A stretch of DNA of 64,000 nt. It comes from Phaeocystidibacter luteus (GTDB lineage: Bacteria; Bacteroidota; Bacteroidia; Flavobacteriales; Schleiferiaceae). The stretch covers positions 1 through 64,000 of the forward strand of contig NZ_WBVO01000004.1 of the NCBI RefSeq assembly GCF_008933115.1, written 5' to 3'. Of this stretch, positions 34,384 through 41,945 are shown piece after piece (the first letter of the stretch is position 1; the number at the start of each line of letters is the position of its first letter). A model generated the notes under the pieces. That model worked only from the letters and a program-made list of their open reading frames with translations. It did no database searches and had not been told where the DNA came from. Made by a program: the position numbers and the translations under genes.

Positions 34384-35610
34384 TTAATGGAGTTGGTCTA
34401 GTGCAATAGTGTAAGCGGTTGCAGTAACCTCAGTTTTACTTGAGCTTCTGTCGTGAACCTTCTGAAGAGCCTCGCGAATTACGTTGCTGGTATCTTCAAA
34501 AATGGCTCTATCGGTTACTTCGGCGTTGTCTTGCATTAAGTAACCAAACACGCGAGCCATTCCACAGTTCGAAATGAAGTCAGGAATTACGGCTACGGTT
34601 TTGTCGGCATGCTCCGCAATTGGGCCGTAGAATATTTCTTTATCAGCGAAAGGTACGTTGGCACCCGAACTAATGACTTCTAGTCCGTTTGCGGCCATTG
34701 TCTCAAGTTGATCACTTGTAATCAGGCGGGAAGCGGCGGCAGGAATGAAGACTTCTGCTCCGATTTCCCAGATTTTATGGTTGATTTCTTCGAAAGGAAT
34801 CAAGTTGTCAGCTACGAGATAGTTCCCGGTTTTCGCGAGTACGAGTTCCTTGATCTCCTCGAATGAAAATCCTTCTTCCTTAATCAAACCACCAACGCGG
34901 TCGATAATACCAACGATTTTCGCTCCAGCTTGACTTAGGTAATATGCCGCGGGTGCGGCTACAACGCCCCATCCTTGGATAATTACGCGCTTGGAGCTGA
35001 GGTCACCACCGTAGATGTCGTAAAAATGGCGAACTGATTCAGCCACACCATAACCCGTAATCAGGTCACCAACCTTATCGTCACCTTTCGGGTTTGGGGT
35101 CAGCGTATCGTCATTTACCTGCAGGCTTACGCCATCTTGAAGTTGACGGATTTTAAGTGCTTTTTCGTCGGAAGAAGGGTTGTAGTGCCCTTGAAGCACA
35201 CCCTCTTGTGGGTGAAGGATTCCAAGTTCTTTTGTGATTGGAATTACTTCAGATTTTTGGTCGACATTCAAGTCGCCACCCGTTCCGTAGTAGTTTTTCA
35301 ATAGAGGGCGAACCGCTGCGTACCATCTGCGAAGTACGCCGTCTTTTCTCGGATCGTTTGGGTCGAAATCAATACCACTTTTTGCGCCGCCGATAGCTGG
35401 GCCGGCAACTGTGAATTTGATTTCCATGGTCTTGGCAAGTGAGAGAACCTCGTGTTCAGTGAGGCCAGATCTCATTCGAGTTCCACCACCGGCAGCTCCA
35501 CCGCGAAGGCTGTTGATTACTGTCCATCCTTTGGCTTCCGTTTCAGGATCTTGCCAATGGAATACAATCTCGGCTGGTTTTTGCTCGTACGCTTTGAGGC
35601 GGTCTTTCAT
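34384..35610 (-). CDS. Glu/Leu/Phe/Val dehydrogenase family protein
   Basis: A 408-residue NAD(P)-dependent amino acid dehydrogenase. The N-terminal dimerisation domain has GGAAGGGTRMRSGLTEHEVLSLAKTMEIK and the substrate lysines in GPAIGGAKSGIDFDP. The Rossmann domain has VIIQGWGVVAAPAAYYLSQAGAKIVGIID, and FIPAAASRLIT and EVISSGANVPF follow. It catalyses reversible oxidative deamination of glutamate or a branched-chain amino acid; which one cannot be decided by eye. It precedes nhaD. A TACCTTTG box lies upstream on the minus strand. Confidence 0.9.
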   Translation of the reverse strand: MKDRLKAYEQKPAEIVFHWQDPETEAKGWTVINSLRGGAAGGGTRMRSGLTEHEVLSLAKTMEIKFTVAGPAIGGAKSGIDFDPNDPRKDGVLRRWYAAVRPLLKNYYGTGGDLNVDQKSEVIPITKELGILHPQEGVLQGHYNPSSDEKALKIRQLQDGVSLQVNDDTLTPNPKGDDKVGDLITGYGVAESVRHFYDIYGGDLSSKRVIIQGWGVVAAPAAYYLSQAGAKIVGIIDRVGGLIKEEGFSFEEIKELVLAKTGNYLVADNLIPFEEINHKIWEIGAEVFIPAAASRLITSDQLETMAANGLEVISSGANVPFADKEIFYGPIAEHADKTVAVIPDFISNCGMARVFGYLMQDNAEVTDRAIFEDTSNVIREALQKVHDRSSSKTEVTATAYTIALDQLH

Positions 35611-35668
35611 AACAATGAATTCTTCAACAGTTCTGTTTGTTCGAACCTAGTTTTGAGGTAGGAACGCC

Positions 35669-35676
35669 CAAAGGTA
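35669..35676 (-). promoter_or_regulatory. Putative -7 box upstream of the dehydrogenase gene
   Basis: The minus strand reads TACCTTTG, a full match to TAnnTTTG, 59 bases before the ATG of the dehydrogenase gene. Confidence 0.4.
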
Positions 35677-35892
35677 AGCCCTGTGCGTTAGATTCATGTT
35701 AAGTGGTAGAGGAAATTGGGGGGATGAAAAAAGGGGCGTTTTTGGTGGGAAAGCCGAACTTGTCGGAGCTTGTGAGCTAGGCGATGAGGTGGCAGGGGCC
35801 TCCACCTCCTCCCCGGAGATCAAGTTACGAGTTCAAAATCCAAATCTCGGAATCTCAAACTCAAAGTGCGGGAATCACGAATTAGTCGTTTG

Positions 35893-35914
35893 TAAACGTT
35901 TACCGTCCGTTTAG
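35893..35914 (+). promoter_or_regulatory. Palindrome TAAACGTTTA with TAG at +9
   Basis: Palindrome at 35893-35902, nine bases (CCGTCCGTT), then TAG at 35912. A TTTG precedes it, so TTTG-N19-TAG is a possible promoter. No plus-strand protein gene follows; the hairpin at 35942 would end a very short RNA. Confidence 0.45.
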
Positions 35915-35941
35915 CGGTTCAAGTATGCGTAAATTGAAAGT

Positions 35942-35962
35942 GGGGACGCGGGTAGCGTCCCC
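35942..35962 (+). terminator. GC-rich hairpin
   Basis: Perfect 8-bp stem GGGGACGC / GCGTCCCC with loop GGGTA, 28 bases after the TAG of the palindrome element. No T-run follows, so terminator function is doubtful. Confidence 0.4.
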
Positions 35963-36047
35963 CAGGGGCACCACCCACATCCCCAAACTCTCTCTCAAAT
36001 CAACGCTCAGGTTTAGTGATTTTCGGCTTGCGCTTCTATCGCAAGTT

Positions 36048-36428
36048 CTATTTCTCTACGACCTCACCCTGCAAAACCAAAGTGTAGGTCGATTGCTCTG
36101 TGTTGGTCGTAACCGCTACTGTTTTTCTAAAACGTCCCATGTTCTTGGCATTATAGGATGCCGTAATCTCTACCGTTTGTCCAGGTTGAATTGGAGTGCG
36201 TGGATAGTCGGCTACTGTGCAACCGCATGTGGGACGAACATTTGTGAGGATGAGGGGCTCATCGCCATCATTCGTCAATTCGAAAGTTGCGCTGGCGGGA
36301 ACGTTGTGCTCAATCTGACCTAAGTCAACGGTGGTTTGTGTCCACAGAGCAATGGCTCCTTCGGGAACTGTAAATGCGAAAAGCGCGATAGATGAAAGCG
36401 CAAGAATTGTAGATTTAATGGTCTTCAT
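36048..36428 (-). CDS. DUF1573 domain protein, exported
   Basis: A 126-residue protein with an N-terminal signal sequence (TILALSSIALFAFTVPEGAIA) and one DUF1573 domain: TTVDLGQIEHNVPASATFELTNDGDEPLILTNVRPTCGCTVADYPRTPIQPGQTVEITASYN. The paired cysteines in TCGCTV are the family hallmark. The fold is immunoglobulin-like and the protein probably periplasmic. Such small DUF1573 proteins are abundant in Bacteroidota; the function is not established. It is divergent from the histidine kinase gene. Confidence 0.9.
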   Translation of the reverse strand: MKTIKSTILALSSIALFAFTVPEGAIALWTQTTVDLGQIEHNVPASATFELTNDGDEPLILTNVRPTCGCTVADYPRTPIQPGQTVEITASYNAKNMGRFRKTVAVTTNTEQSTYTLVLQGEVVEK

Positions 36429-36535
36429 AAGAATTGAATTATGTTTTGTGCTTGAGGTTCTCTCAGGCTCTTTGTCAAAACTCTCCCAATTCTTTCAAGA
36501 CCTTTCACAACAACTTGTGAACGTTTGTTAATGGG

Positions 36536-36565
36536 TTGTTAACCGAACAATTGCCTTTACCTTGG
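36536..36565 (+). promoter_or_regulatory. Putative promoter of the two-component operon
   Basis: TTG at 36536 is separated by exactly 19 bases from TACCTTGG at 36558, a one-mismatch -7 box (consensus TAnnTTTG). It lies 26 bases before the GTG start of the kinase. Confidence 0.45.
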
Positions 36566-36591
36566 AGCGTAAATTTCAGTACCATTGAATC

Positions 36592-37827
36592 GTGGATAAT
36601 CGTCGATTACGTCTTGTTCTTATCACCGGATTTCTAGTTATTACCGGGGTGCTCGTGCTTCAAGGTCTCTGGTTGCGCAAAGCTTTTACAGTAGAACAAA
36701 GCCGACTAGATGAAGATATCCACATCGCCCTTCTTGAAGTTGTTAAAGAACTGTACTCTGGACAACCCCTTCCGCAAAACAACCCGGTAAAACGCATTTC
36801 ACCGAATTACTACGCCGTAAACACCGAAGCAGAAATTGATGCCGAACTGCTGGAATACTTCCTATCGGTGGAGTTTGAGCGGAGGCGTGTGAATTTGGAC
36901 TTTGAATACGCGATCTATAATTGTCAGGATGACGAAATGGTATACGGAGCGTATGTTTCCCAGGGTGGAAAGAAGAAAGACGACTTGGGGTACTTCCCCA
37001 CGCTCGACGAATATGTATACTACTTCGGAGTTCGTTTCCCAGGTCGGTCGGCATTTGTCGCATCTTCCCTGGCAGAGTGGATTGCACTGACCGTCCTGTT
37101 ACTTCTCGTTCTGGGTATTTACACCTACTCCGTTCTTCACCTACTCAGGCAACGCAGGTTTAGCGCGATGCAGCGAGATTTTATCAATACCATGGCTCAC
37201 GAATTCAAGACACCCTTGTCTTCCATTCAAATGGCCGCTGGGTACTTGGATGAACATCCACTTCTTCAAGACGACCCAAGAGGGGTGCAGTATACGAAGG
37301 CTCTACTTCAATCTTCATCAAGGCTGAATCAAGAAGTTGAACGAATATTAGAATTGGGGAAGGTTGAATCGAATTCCCTCCCGCTCACTTTAGAAGAATT
37401 CAACCTCAAACCTGAACTTGAGAATGTCGCTAAGTTGGTTCAGTCGAATTACACTACCCTCAAGGTTGATTTAGCGCAAGTGTCTGATCTTACCTTGATG
37501 GCAGACAACGTTCATCTGAAGAATGTCTTCTACAATATCTTGGATAACTCGGCGAAGTACGGGGCGGAGAGTGTTACCGTTTCGGCAAGGGGTATTGATG
37601 GGGTTGTGGTAATTGATATTGAAGATGATGGGCCAGGGATCCCTGAAAAGGAACGTGAGACGGTTTTCAAAAAGTTCCATAGGTCGAACGTGAATAGGGA
37701 AGTGAAAGGCTTTGGACTAGGATTGTATTACGTGAAGCAGGTTGTTGAGGCTCACGAAGGGAAGGTAACCTTGCTCGATTCCAACGTGGGAACCAAAATC
37801 GAAATTCAACTTAAAAGTGAAGGCTAG
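36592..37827 (+). CDS. Sensor histidine kinase
   Basis: A 411-residue inner-membrane kinase. Membrane helices at about 8-28 and 162-184 enclose a periplasmic sensor of about 130 residues without a recognised domain. The HisKA motif is NTMAHEFKTPLSSIQ with phosphoacceptor H203. ATP-binding boxes are N (NVFYNILDNSAKYG), G1 (DIEDDGPGIP), F (FKKFHRS) and G2 (GFGLGLYYVKQV). The start is GTG; the 11-base overlap with the response regulator shows they form one operon. The signal is unknown. Confidence 0.94.
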   Translation: MDNRRLRLVLITGFLVITGVLVLQGLWLRKAFTVEQSRLDEDIHIALLEVVKELYSGQPLPQNNPVKRISPNYYAVNTEAEIDAELLEYFLSVEFERRRVNLDFEYAIYNCQDDEMVYGAYVSQGGKKKDDLGYFPTLDEYVYYFGVRFPGRSAFVASSLAEWIALTVLLLLVLGIYTYSVLHLLRQRRFSAMQRDFINTMAHEFKTPLSSIQMAAGYLDEHPLLQDDPRGVQYTKALLQSSSRLNQEVERILELGKVESNSLPLTLEEFNLKPELENVAKLVQSNYTTLKVDLAQVSDLTLMADNVHLKNVFYNILDNSAKYGAESVTVSARGIDGVVVIDIEDDGPGIPEKERETVFKKFHRSNVNREVKGFGLGLYYVKQVVEAHEGKVTLLDSNVGTKIEIQLKSEG

Positions 37828-38524
37828 AGTACTGTATTTAGAGGATGATGAAACGCTTGGTTTCCTAACGTCAGACTACCTGCGTATGCACGGATACGAG
37901 GTTAGTTTGATTGCCGATGGCCAGCGAGCTCTTCAGCTTTTCAAAGATGAAAAGTTCGATATCTGTATTCTCGATATCGTGGTTCCGTCTTTAGATGGAG
38001 TAAGCCTCGCCGGAGAGATTCGAAAAGTGAACTCCGATGTTCCCATTATTTTCTTATCGGCTCGCGCACTTCCGGAGGATAGGATTCTCGCATTGAAGAC
38101 AGGTGGCGATGACTACCTAGTGAAGCCGTTTCAAGTCGAAGAACTCATCTTGAAGGTCGATATCTTCCTTCGCCGATCTGGAAATGCTCAGATGAGCAGC
38201 GTAGAGAAATACAGAACAAGCAATTCAGAGTTCGTTCCTTCAGAATATAGCTTATGTGTGGCTGCGGAAGAATGCAAGCTGACTTCCCGTGAATCTGAAT
38301 TGTTACACTATCTCTGGAAGAATGCCAATCAAACTTTGAAACGGGAAGATATTCTTATCGCCATTTGGGGTGACGACGATTACTTCATGGGTAGAAGCCT
38401 CGACGTTTTCATTTCAAGATTGAGAAAGTACCTGAAGTCGGATGCCGAAATTTCAATAGACAATATTCACGGCGTGGGGTTCAAGTTCACTTTGAATCAT
38501 TTAAAAATCACCCCAGAAGAATGA
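37817..38524 (+). CDS. Response regulator, OmpR family
   Basis: A 235-residue protein with a receiver domain (acidic pair D10-D11, phosphoacceptor D53 in CILDIVVPSLDG, S/T in FLSARAL, Lys in YLVKPFQ) and a C-terminal winged-helix DNA-binding domain (LTSRESELLHYLWKNANQTLKREDILIAIWG...SLDVFISRLRKYLK...HGVGFKF). GTG start inside the kinase gene. The 3' end overlaps the convergent anmK by 28 bases. It is the partner of the upstream kinase; target genes are unknown. Confidence 0.94.
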   Translation: MKARVLYLEDDETLGFLTSDYLRMHGYEVSLIADGQRALQLFKDEKFDICILDIVVPSLDGVSLAGEIRKVNSDVPIIFLSARALPEDRILALKTGGDDYLVKPFQVEELILKVDIFLRRSGNAQMSSVEKYRTSNSEFVPSEYSLCVAAEECKLTSRESELLHYLWKNANQTLKREDILIAIWGDDDYFMGRSLDVFISRLRKYLKSDAEISIDNIHGVGFKFTLNHLKITPEE

Positions 38525-39576
38525 TCTTGCCTCGCGCCTGTGACACTGGCGAGGACGTTAATCTCCCCCAAGTGCTTCAACAAACCGAGGAATGCAAAGA
38601 GGAGCGCTTCCTTGTAGTCTACTATGCTATTGTCGGGAATGACTAACTCGCCAGAAATGGACTGACGAATAAGCGACATAATGTGTTTGTTATACGCTCC
38701 GCCTCCCGTACACAGCACCTTTCTTGCTCCAATATCTTGCAATGTTTTGGCGATTTGCACAGCGGCGTGACCAGACAAGGTGGCTAATGATTCTTCGGGT
38801 GTTAGGCGATCACATTTCGGGACTATTTCTTTTTCAAACCACTCGCGACCAAGCGATTTAGGCGGATCCGCCGAGTAGTAAGGGAGTTGATTCAGGGCGT
38901 GCCAAACCCGACCGTCCATTGGGTTAGAAGCGGCAATGTGCCCGCCTTTGTCATAATCTAAGCCCAATTTATGGGCAAAGTGATTGAGCCCAATGTTCAT
39001 CGGGCAAATGTCCCACGCGGTGCGAAGGCCATTCTCTTCAACCGACAAGTTCGCGAAGCCTCCAAGGTTGAGACATACGTCATATTCATTGAAGAGCAAC
39101 GCATCGCCGACAGGTACTAAAGGGGCGCCCTGACCACCAAGTTCAACGTCCGCTTTCCGGAAGTCGCAAATCACAGGTAAGCCAGCTTCTTCGCGGACCT
39201 CTGGTCGGTTGCCTATTTGAAGCGTGATGCCTTTTTGTGGTTCATGAAAAACCGTATGACCATGTGAACCAACAAGTTCAGCATCCGTTATGTGATTGGT
39301 TTGCAAGTGGAAACGAACCTTCTGCCCAATGTAGGCACTTAGTTCTTTGTCGAGATTTTGCAGTTCACCCTCCTCGAGCGTGTGGGCCAACTTCAGCTTC
39401 TCTTTCCATTCGGTTGAATATTCCACGGTATCGGAAGAGAGGATGCTAAAGGTCCATCGGTTGCCTTCCCTCGTAAACTCTGCTACACAGAGGTCGAGCC
39501 CATCAAGAGAGGTTCCTGACATCGTTCCGACAACTTTCCAAGTGCCGTTTGCGGTTGTTCGATTGCTTGTTATCAC
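38497..39576 (-). CDS. anmK: Anhydro-N-acetylmuramic acid kinase
   Basis: A 359-residue sugar kinase that cleaves and phosphorylates 1,6-anhydro-MurNAc during peptidoglycan recycling. The ATP-binding motif GTMSGTSLDGLD is near the start, followed by VGSHGHTVFHEP, QIGNRPEVREEAGLPVICDFRKADVELGGQGAPLVPVGD and LCTGGGAYNKHIM. The length is slightly under the 370 typical of Gram-negatives but all motifs are present. It is divergent from the acyl-CoA dehydrogenase gene. Confidence 0.94.
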   Translation of the reverse strand: MITSNRTTANGTWKVVGTMSGTSLDGLDLCVAEFTREGNRWTFSILSSDTVEYSTEWKEKLKLAHTLEEGELQNLDKELSAYIGQKVRFHLQTNHITDAELVGSHGHTVFHEPQKGITLQIGNRPEVREEAGLPVICDFRKADVELGGQGAPLVPVGDALLFNEYDVCLNLGGFANLSVEENGLRTAWDICPMNIGLNHFAHKLGLDYDKGGHIAASNPMDGRVWHALNQLPYYSADPPKSLGREWFEKEIVPKCDRLTPEESLATLSGHAAVQIAKTLQDIGARKVLCTGGGAYNKHIMSLIRQSISGELVIPDNSIVDYKEALLFAFLGLLKHLGEINVLASVTGARQDHSSGVIFK

Positions 39577-39600
39577 AATGTAAAAATGCTCGCAAAAGCC

Positions 39601-39608
39601 TACATTTG
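39601..39608 (+). promoter_or_regulatory. Putative -7 box upstream of acyl-CoA dehydrogenase
   Basis: TACATTTG matches TAnnTTTG and lies 76 bases before the ATG, leaving a leader of about 70 bases. Confidence 0.4.
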
Positions 39609-39684
39609 CAAACCCTGACCGAATTGAAGTTCAATTAATAAGGGGAATGAACCCTCTAGCATAAAAAGGCTCAAATAGAAGAAT

Positions 39685-40827
39685 ATGCATTTCGAATTGA
39701 CCGAAGAACACAAGATGATTCGCGACACAGCTCGCGACTTTGCTCAGAACGACCTACTTCCTGGAGTAATCGAGCGTGACACTCACGAAAAATTTCCTGC
39801 AGAGCAGGTGAAGAAAATGGGTGAGCTTGGATTCATGGGGATGATGGTAGATCCAAAGTACAACGGTGGCGGTATGGATACCATCAGCTACGTGTTGGCC
39901 ATGGAAGAGCTTTCTAAAGTTGATGCTTCTGCATCCGTAGTGATGTCTGTAAACAACTCACTCGTTTGCTGGGGACTAGAAAAATACGGAACCGAAGAGC
40001 AGAAAGAGAAGTACCTCAAGCCTTTGGCGGCAGGTGAAATCATCGGTGCATTCTGTCTTTCTGAGCCTGAAGCTGGTTCAGATGCAACATCACAAAGAAC
40101 CACTGCGATCGATAAAGGAGATCACTACATTCTTAACGGTACGAAGAACTGGATCACCAACGGTAATTCAGCCTCTGTATACCTCGTGATGGCACAAACT
40201 GACGTAGAGAAGGGACACCGTGGAATCAACTGCCTCATCGTAGAGAAGGGTATGGAAGGTTTCCAAGTTGGTAAGAAAGAAGAGAAAATGGGCATCCGTG
40301 GTTCGGATACGCACTCTTTGATGTTTACCGATGTGAAGGTTCCTAAAGAAAATCGTCTTGGTGAAGATGGCTTCGGCTTCAAGTTCGCCATGAAAGTGCT
40401 TAGCGGTGGCCGTATCGGTATCGCCTCTCAAGCTTTGGGTATTGCCAGCGGCGCACTAGAGCTTGCAACGAAGTACGCAAAAGAGCGCAAGGCCTTCGGA
40501 AAGGAAATCATCAACCACCAGGGTATCGCCTTCAAGCTTGCTGAAATGGCAACTCGCGTTGAAGCTTCTCGTAACCTCGTGCTAAAAGCAGCTTGGTTGA
40601 AAGATCAAGGTATGCCGTTCGACAAAGAGTCGGCTATGGCTAAACTGTACGCCTCTGAAACTGCCATGTGGGCAGCTACTGAAGCGGTTCAGATCCACGG
40701 TGGATATGGCTTCGTGAAAGAGTATCACGTTGAGCGCCTCATGCGCGATGCGAAGATTACTCAGATCTACGAGGGTACTTCAGAAATCCAGAAAATCGTT
40801 ATTTCTCGCTTCCTCGCAAACGAGTAA
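39685..40827 (+). CDS. Acyl-CoA dehydrogenase (short/branched-chain or butyryl type)
   Basis: A 380-residue FAD enzyme that oxidises acyl-CoA to enoyl-CoA. The three-domain layout is complete: N-terminal helices (ELTEEHKMIRDTARDFAQ), the middle strand domain (GAFCLSEPEAGSDATSQRTTA and ITNGNSASVYLV), and the C-terminal helical domain with FGKEIINHQGIAFKLAEMA, QIHGGYGFVKEYHVERLMRDAKI and the catalytic Glu in QIYEGTSEIQ. Close to butyryl-CoA dehydrogenases by motif. A single-gene unit with its own terminator. Confidence 0.94.
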   Translation: MHFELTEEHKMIRDTARDFAQNDLLPGVIERDTHEKFPAEQVKKMGELGFMGMMVDPKYNGGGMDTISYVLAMEELSKVDASASVVMSVNNSLVCWGLEKYGTEEQKEKYLKPLAAGEIIGAFCLSEPEAGSDATSQRTTAIDKGDHYILNGTKNWITNGNSASVYLVMAQTDVEKGHRGINCLIVEKGMEGFQVGKKEEKMGIRGSDTHSLMFTDVKVPKENRLGEDGFGFKFAMKVLSGGRIGIASQALGIASGALELATKYAKERKAFGKEIINHQGIAFKLAEMATRVEASRNLVLKAAWLKDQGMPFDKESAMAKLYASETAMWAATEAVQIHGGYGFVKEYHVERLMRDAKITQIYEGTSEIQKIVISRFLANE

Positions 40828-40846
40828 TCTCAGATATACCTCAACA

Positions 40847-40880
40847 AAAAAATCCCAGCCAGTGCGGTTGGGATTTTTTT
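40847..40880 (+). terminator. Rho-independent terminator after acyl-CoA dehydrogenase
   Basis: AAAATCCCA / TGGGATTTT stem with an 11-base GC-containing loop and a T-run, 20 bases after the stop. The A-tract on the other arm means it may also end transcripts arriving from the minus strand. Confidence 0.85.
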
Positions 40881-40899
40881 ATGCTGAAAACTGATGTAA

Positions 40900-41319
40900 T
40901 CACCTCGATAAGCTCCCCGAAACCTCATCATCTCCTGTTCCGTCATTTGCAACAAAGGATACTGAAGCGCTCGTGCCTGAGGTGTTTAAGTTGAAGTTGC
41001 CATTGATGGTTATTCCATCAACTGTTTGTGTTGGTATCACCAATTGCTTGTTGTACACGTTGGCGTAAAGTGTAAAGCTACTTCCCTGGTTATACAATCC
41101 ACTTACTTCTACTTCATCGAGCTGCACGCCCTCGTAAATAGTAATGGTATACGATTGAGGTGCGAAGGCTCCCGAGCTTTCATTGCAGGTCCACGCACCT
41201 AGCCATTGAGTGCGGTCGTCTACATTAACGACATCATCTTCACAGGCTACTAGAAATAAAAAAGCGGCTAGCCCGAGGAATCGAGCTACCCGCCATTTGA
41301 TGTTTATTGCTTTCTTCAT
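40900..41319 (-). CDS. Hypothetical lipoprotein
   Basis: A 139-residue protein with a lipoprotein signal (FLGLAAFLFLVAC, lipobox VAC followed by EDD). The mature part is predicted beta-rich (SYTITIYEGVQLDEVEVSGLYNQGSSFTLYANVYNKQLVIPTQTVDGITINGNF in part), like small Bacteroidota surface or periplasmic lipoproteins. It overlaps the upstream OmpH-like gene by ATGA and probably depends on it for translation. The function is unknown. Confidence 0.72.
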   Translation of the reverse strand: MKKAINIKWRVARFLGLAAFLFLVACEDDVVNVDDRTQWLGAWTCNESSGAFAPQSYTITIYEGVQLDEVEVSGLYNQGSSFTLYANVYNKQLVIPTQTVDGITINGNFNLNTSGTSASVSFVANDGTGDDEVSGSLSR

Positions 41320-41921
41320 TCTTCAGAATTGTCTGCATTTGTTTGTGCATAGTTCGCATTCAAACGCTGTACCAAATCTGCCGTGATGTCTTGCAAAGAG
41401 TCTCCGTAAAGAAGTGTTCCTTGATATTGAAGAACATAGTCGAAGCCCATTTCACGCTGCATTTGCTCGATAACCATATCCATGTCATCTTTTACTAGCG
41501 TGTTGATCGAATCTTCCTCTGCTTGAAGTTCGCGAAGTACTCTTTCGCGATACATCATGAATGAATTCTGGCGTTGCTCGAGGTCTCCCTGAGCTCGTCT
41601 TCTCTCAATAATGTTCAATCCGCCAGCCATTTGCTGGAATGCCGCAATTTCCTCCTGAAGGTCTTGCTGACGCTTCATGATATTTTGTTCAGCTGAAAGC
41701 GCTCTAGTTTCGAAACCTGAAACGAGTTCTTTGTTGAATTCGTAGTTGTTTAAAAGGCTGTCAAGGCGAACGTAAACAAACTTGCTTTCGGGCTTCTCAG
41801 ATGCCGTCGTTGAGGTCTGAACTGAATCCATTCCCGGCTTTGAATCAGTAAAGTGAAGAATGAACAATGCAACTACCGCGATGGCGATGATTGCTTGGAA
41901 AATTGAATTGCCGTTTTTCAT
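41316..41921 (-). CDS. OmpH/Skp family periplasmic chaperone-like protein
   Basis: A 201-residue protein with an N-terminal membrane anchor or signal (IIAIAVVALFILHFTDS). The long charged coiled-coil (NNYEFNKELVSGFETRALSAEQNIMKRQQDLQEEIAAFQ in part, then Gln/Arg/Glu-rich helices) returns to a beta strand (FDYVLQYQGTLLYGD). This is the OmpH/Skp layout, including FVYVRLDSLLNNY at the start of the domain. It would hold unfolded outer-membrane proteins in the periplasm. Located just after hutU on the minus strand, 24 bases away. Confidence 0.85.
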   Translation of the reverse strand: MKNGNSIFQAIIAIAVVALFILHFTDSKPGMDSVQTSTTASEKPESKFVYVRLDSLLNNYEFNKELVSGFETRALSAEQNIMKRQQDLQEEIAAFQQMAGGLNIIERRRAQGDLEQRQNSFMMYRERVLRELQAEEDSINTLVKDDMDMVIEQMQREMGFDYVLQYQGTLLYGDSLQDITADLVQRLNANYAQTNADNSEE

Positions 41922-41945
41922 CTAACGTAGTTTTCGGATTTCCGA

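Larger units (their letters stand above)
35611..36047. other. Intergenic stretch with repeated intergenic element
   Basis: 437 bases between the 5' end of the dehydrogenase gene and the 3' end of the DUF1573 gene. It contains the dehydrogenase promoter box, the palindrome TAAACGTTTA with TAG at +9 (35893-35914) and a perfect hairpin GGGGACGC/GCGTCCCC (35942-35962). No protein gene is convincing. The layout resembles that at 51060-51260. Confidence 0.6.

Noticed and set aside
35696-36323. Two plus-strand frames (72 and 132 codons) near the DUF1573 gene
   Set aside because: The first crosses G/C-rich hairpin sequence with low-complexity residues; the second is largely antisense to DUF1573. Neither has protein-like composition.
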